64,000 nucleotides of DNA from Tetranychus cinnabarinus. Its lineage: Eukaryota > Arthropoda > Arachnida > Trombidiformes > Tetranychidae. The stretch is from NCBI GenBank assembly GCA_022266195.1, contig WHVY01000003.1, forward strand, positions 10,726,001-10,790,000, written 5' to 3'. The position numbers were made by a program, and so were the translations under genes. The notes under the pieces are model-generated. The model did no database searches, was not told the DNA's origin, and worked only from the letters and a program-made list of their open reading frames with translations. Shown here piece after piece: positions 60,480 to 64,000 of the stretch; within the stretch, counting starts at the first letter, position 1; each line of letters begins with the position of its first letter.

Positions 60480-60985
60480 AACCAAATAATTGGTTGACAA
60501 TTGTAAACCACATGACTGACAAGCTCATCAAATGGTTAACAAAATTCAATTTGAGGACTTAACCATTACAATTGGAAGTTGATTTTACATTTAAATTGGT
60601 TAGTTCTTGGGTATAAATGGGTTAATTCATGGTTAGGATAATTCATGTTCAATCTGGTTGATCCTTTAAACCTTGAACAAGTAATAATACCCAAAAATAG
60701 ATTATCAATGAAACTGTAAACAGTTGGAAAAGGTCATTGAAATAATTTAGCAAATTAGTTTAAAATGAAATAATAATAAAGGCAACAATAATGATAATCT
60801 TACCTTCATTGTTGGCCTTTCAATGTTTGAAAAGGTTGAACAAATATCAATTTGTTAACAATCAAAAGGTAAAACATTATTAAGGTTGAATTGAGATGAT
60901 TTACAATAGATCGATGATTATTAGATAATTGTTGATGTAAATTAGCTGAACAATGAAAACATGGTTATTAAAGTGATTTGTTTCA
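60480..60985. repeat. Duplicated block B, copy 2
   Basis: Second copy of block B (see 57900-58370), about 2.6 kb to its right and in the same orientation. It has small insertions relative to copy 1 and no open frame. Confidence 0.7.
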
Positions 60986-63285
60986 CTTTTTGCTTTTTCT
61001 GGTTTCTGACCTTTACTTGGGCTTTATGGTCAGATTGATTGGTTAAACCTGTTCCTGTATTATAACCAAATCAACAGCTAATTTAATTGGAAAGAGAAAG
61101 TAATTTAACAATCAACAATTAACATTTGTTTACGCATTGAATCTTCAAATGTTTCAATCGATTGTCAGTTGAGTTGCCTTTTGGTTTTAATGGTTTTGTT
61201 TTCATTCACTTTTTGCAATTATTATCAATATTTTACAATTTATGAATTAATGTCCATTTGTCAGAATTTTTGGCTTTCATTGAAACAACGTTTAAAAGGT
61301 AACATTAACCTGGTAACCTTAATCAACTTTAAATTGTCGTTAACAATAATTTTATTTTTAACAACAAAAAACTCACACTCACACAAAGGTAATATTTTGA
61401 GAGACAACTTTATCACCAAGCAAGGCGTAATGACTTGAAAAAAACGCTCATAATGATGATGTTAATAAAAACATTAATCAAAATCTGCTTCACTATCTTA
61501 TTTAAAATCTTATTTACAATCAACAACAAGCTGATTGTAACTATTTTTTAACCTTTACATTTGTTTAACAGTTGATTGATGATTAACGCGTCAAAGTACA
61601 GTTCAAGTTTCGGGTAACAACAAATGAACTTTCAATTTTCAGAACGAAATTTTCATTTTCAATTTGGAATAATTTTCCATCTGAGAACAATTATTCACTC
61701 GTAATTAATTTAAATTGATAAAGGAAATGTTGATCTTGATCAGTGAGAATTAAATTCAATCTAAAATGTTTTGAAATGAGAATAAGAAACCAAAACAAGA
61801 TTAGATTAACAATTGTGAGTTTATTTTTAGACGCTTCCATTGTTCAGCCAAATAATGAAAATAATGGAGAGAAATTATTCAGTTTACAGGAAATTTCACT
61901 TTGCGGTTCATCTATTCACAGATTGAGAAAATTACTTAAACAAATTAACAAATAAAATGCACAAATATTCAATTCCAATCGATAAAATTGACAAAAAAAT
62001 AAGATAAAAATAACTCGAAAAGAGTCAACAATAAAAACAAAACCTTTTTACAAAATTAGATGGAGCCACATAAAGGATAAACCGCAATTTTTAATCTACA
62101 ATCAAATGATCAATAGTCAATCTTAATCATTAAGCAACACTAAATTTAACTCCAATTTGATCTATTTTCAATGGCGAGATCACTTTTACCTTCAAATTAT
62201 CGTGTTTCAAGATCATTAGTCTATGAAAACATTGAAATCAACTTGATTAGTGAACAAGAGCAACAAATAGACCTTTTTTTATAATGTTTACAGTTGCTAA
62301 TATATTTGACAAATAAAGGGACTTTAATCAATAATGTAACCTTTAAGGTAACATGATTGACATTTGAAAATCATTTGAAGAAGACACTTGATAAGTTGAA
62401 ACAACTGGAGATGAAATCAGTTGAAAGATTGACTTTAATTTTTACCGTTTGTTCATTAGGACATGATATTGTCAACAATTGGCTTAATCATTCTTCCTGA
62501 AACAGAATCATTCTGAGCCAGTTATCCTTCATATTCAATCCTATTGCTCATTTTAGTCTGATAATTGAAGGTAATTTTAAATGATTAATTTTTTCTCTCG
62601 TGTTCCTATCATGATCAACATTATTATCATGAAACAATAATGACAACAAAAATAAAACCAAACAATCATCTTGTGACAAGCAAATGGTCAGGTTTAGCTA
62701 ATCAATGATTATTGATTTAACTTGAAGAATAATTTTGCTTAACAATTTAAGAGCAATCCAATTGATCCAATTTACCAACAATTAGCAGCCTTTTGTGAAT
62801 TACAATTGAAGTTTACCAAAGTGTAAACGCGAGCATCTTAAATGTCATCTTAAACAGCAGTCAGTCAATGATTACCTAAAACAAGAAATGATTACAATCG
62901 CAAAGCAACCTTAAAGTAAACCTTGAATTGAATAAATTTTACTGATAATTGGGTAATTACATGTAAAACGATGATAAATTGTTGAACATAAATCATTTTA
63001 CTGAAACATTGAAAGGATAATATTTGAACATTATTAATGCAACTTTCACATCTTGAAAAAAGATAAACTTTCAATGGATTCGCCTTTTAATGGATATTTA
63101 AAGTGTATCAATTAACCTTCTTTATATCACAATCATTATGATTGTTTAAATTGTTTATTATTGATGAAACAATTTGATGAGATAATGGATCAATATTGTA
63201 AACTTAAAGGGTTAGAAGGTAAAAAAAAAATTAACGAAAAGATGAAATGTTAAGACAAAGTGAAAGGCAAAACAGGTTAATTTGT

Positions 63286-63432
63286 TTACTTTTGCTGTCT
63301 CTTCTGGTTCACCCAAACATCCCAGATCATTGCTATTAAGGATGAAAACAAATGCATAATTATCCAATCTTCATTGTCATCATAATCATCTTTCAGTTTC
63401 TTCCTATTTCCATGGGTTAAGTAAGAACCTGG
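63286..63432 (-). other. Possible 3'-terminal exon of a gene beyond the window
   Basis: On the minus strand a good acceptor (TTTCTTTTCCAG) at 63433 is followed by an open frame of 48 codons (SYLTHGNRKKLKDD, IIMHLFSSLIAMIWDVW, QKRQQK) ending in a stop. There is no family match. Kept at low confidence because such stretches occur by chance in AT-rich DNA. Confidence 0.2.
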
Positions 63433-64000
63433 AAAAGAAACTGAAATCAGGTCAAAGCCTGGAAGCAAGACAACAAAGCAAAGGGAAGGATAAAAACGGA
63501 AGAGAATCGATCCAATGAGGTTAATAATCGTCAGAGAAAGATGATGAGGATGACGAAGGCGAAAGAAGATGATAACATGAAGAAAGAGAAGAATGGTTGG
63601 AATAGATTGAGATGGCGCAGAATTGGAATCTGATTAAATTCATCTCTTTTCCTGATGAAAGTTCAAGTTGTAAGTTCATCAGATGAATTGAGTAGCAAAG
63701 GATGAAAAGAGACCAGAAAAAGAGAAAGAAGAAGAAGATTGAAGATGAAAAATAATGAAATGTATCTTCAAGGTAAGAGAAAGTTGACTGAGAATGTTTC
63801 ACAGAAAAAAAAGAGGCGAAAAACGAAAGGTAAAGTTGAATGGAATGAAAGAGAAATGAGTAAACTTGGAATGAAACTGATGGTAATGATAAAAAGTTAA
63901 CTGGAGAGGTCATTGTTCGTTGAGAGAAGCAACAGTTTCAACTGTTTTCCTTGGTTAACCCTTTACTCAATCTTGGCTACACTTTTTGTTCTTTCCCTAT

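Larger units (their letters stand above)
57181..64000. other. Gene-poor right end with duplicated blocks
   Basis: I find no convincing gene in 6.8 kb. It contains block B copy 1 (57900-58370), block A copy 2 (58845-59125), block B copy 2 (60480-60985) and AT-rich filler rich in CAATT/TTGATC words, like the otopetrin intron. Two weak exon-like stretches are noted: 61822-61955 (+) and 63286-63432 (-). A plus-strand purine-rich tract covers about 63490-63900. The region may be the first intron of a gene that continues beyond the window. Confidence 0.45.

Noticed and set aside
61169..61955. Two short plus-strand frames suggesting a small secreted peptide gene, the second with a good acceptor and an LCGSSI stretch
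   Set aside because: The first lacks an ATG-led signal peptide and the insulin-like resemblance fails because the further cysteines are missing.
1..64000. Bacterial-type operons, CRISPR arrays, tRNA or rRNA genes
   Set aside because: Spliced eukaryotic genes throughout; no regular direct-repeat arrays and no tRNA-like box pair recognised by eye.

Overview
The window is nuclear DNA of an animal, almost certainly an arthropod. It is AT-rich, has spliced genes with many introns of about 60-100 nt, and carries metazoan signalling proteins (Pellino, Roquin, LRRK, Merlin, otopetrin). The compact layout and the protein flavour suggest a chelicerate, perhaps a prostigmatid (spider-mite-like) mite; the genus is an inference I cannot test here. 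Exon models were built by hand from reading frames, GT/AG sites and phase agreement. The complete models close in frame.

Layout. Minus strand, left to right: RpS14 (0.3-0.8 kb); an otopetrin proton channel with a 4.5 kb intron (1.5-9.8 kb); a chimeric gene joining a CNOT1-like MIF4G region to an RRM and a CCCH finger (11.7-14.4 kb); Pellino (18.5-20.9 kb); a Roquin homologue reduced to its ROQ/HEPN core (23.7-26.0 kb); an unrecognised single-pass membrane protein with a tyrosine-rich tail (27.9-29.6 kb); Rab3GAP2 (30.1-34.7 kb); a frameshifted unknown gene (35.3-35.9 kb); LRRK (38.5-46.1 kb) and Merlin (48.3-50.5 kb). Plus strand: a secreted unknown protein (36.3-37.5 kb), an intronless short-chain dehydrogenase (52.3-53.2 kb) and a PPM1H-type PP2C phosphatase (54.5-57.2 kb). 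From 57.2 kb to the end I see no convincing gene.

The most unusual content is of two kinds. First, domain rearrangements in mRNA-decay genes: Roquin has lost its CCCH finger and apparently its RING, while a neighbouring gene fuses the part of CNOT1 that binds CCCH proteins in other animals to an RRM and a CCCH finger of its own. Second, repeated 5'-flank modules: one family of four diverged copies lies upstream of the CNOT1-like, Pellino, LRRK and Merlin genes, each ending in a plausible splice donor. A two-copy family lies upstream of Roquin and the membrane-protein gene. A third pair lies upstream of the PPM1H gene and 4.9 kb away in a gene-free tract that looks like a tandem duplicate which lost its coding part. 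These may be shared promoter/5'-UTR-exon cassettes, or a mobile element exonised in place.

Together the genes cover translation (RpS14), mRNA turnover (CNOT1-like fusion, Roquin), innate signalling (Pellino), membrane trafficking (Rab3GAP2, LRRK), growth control (Merlin) and dephosphorylation (PPM1H). There is no sign of an operon-like common pathway.
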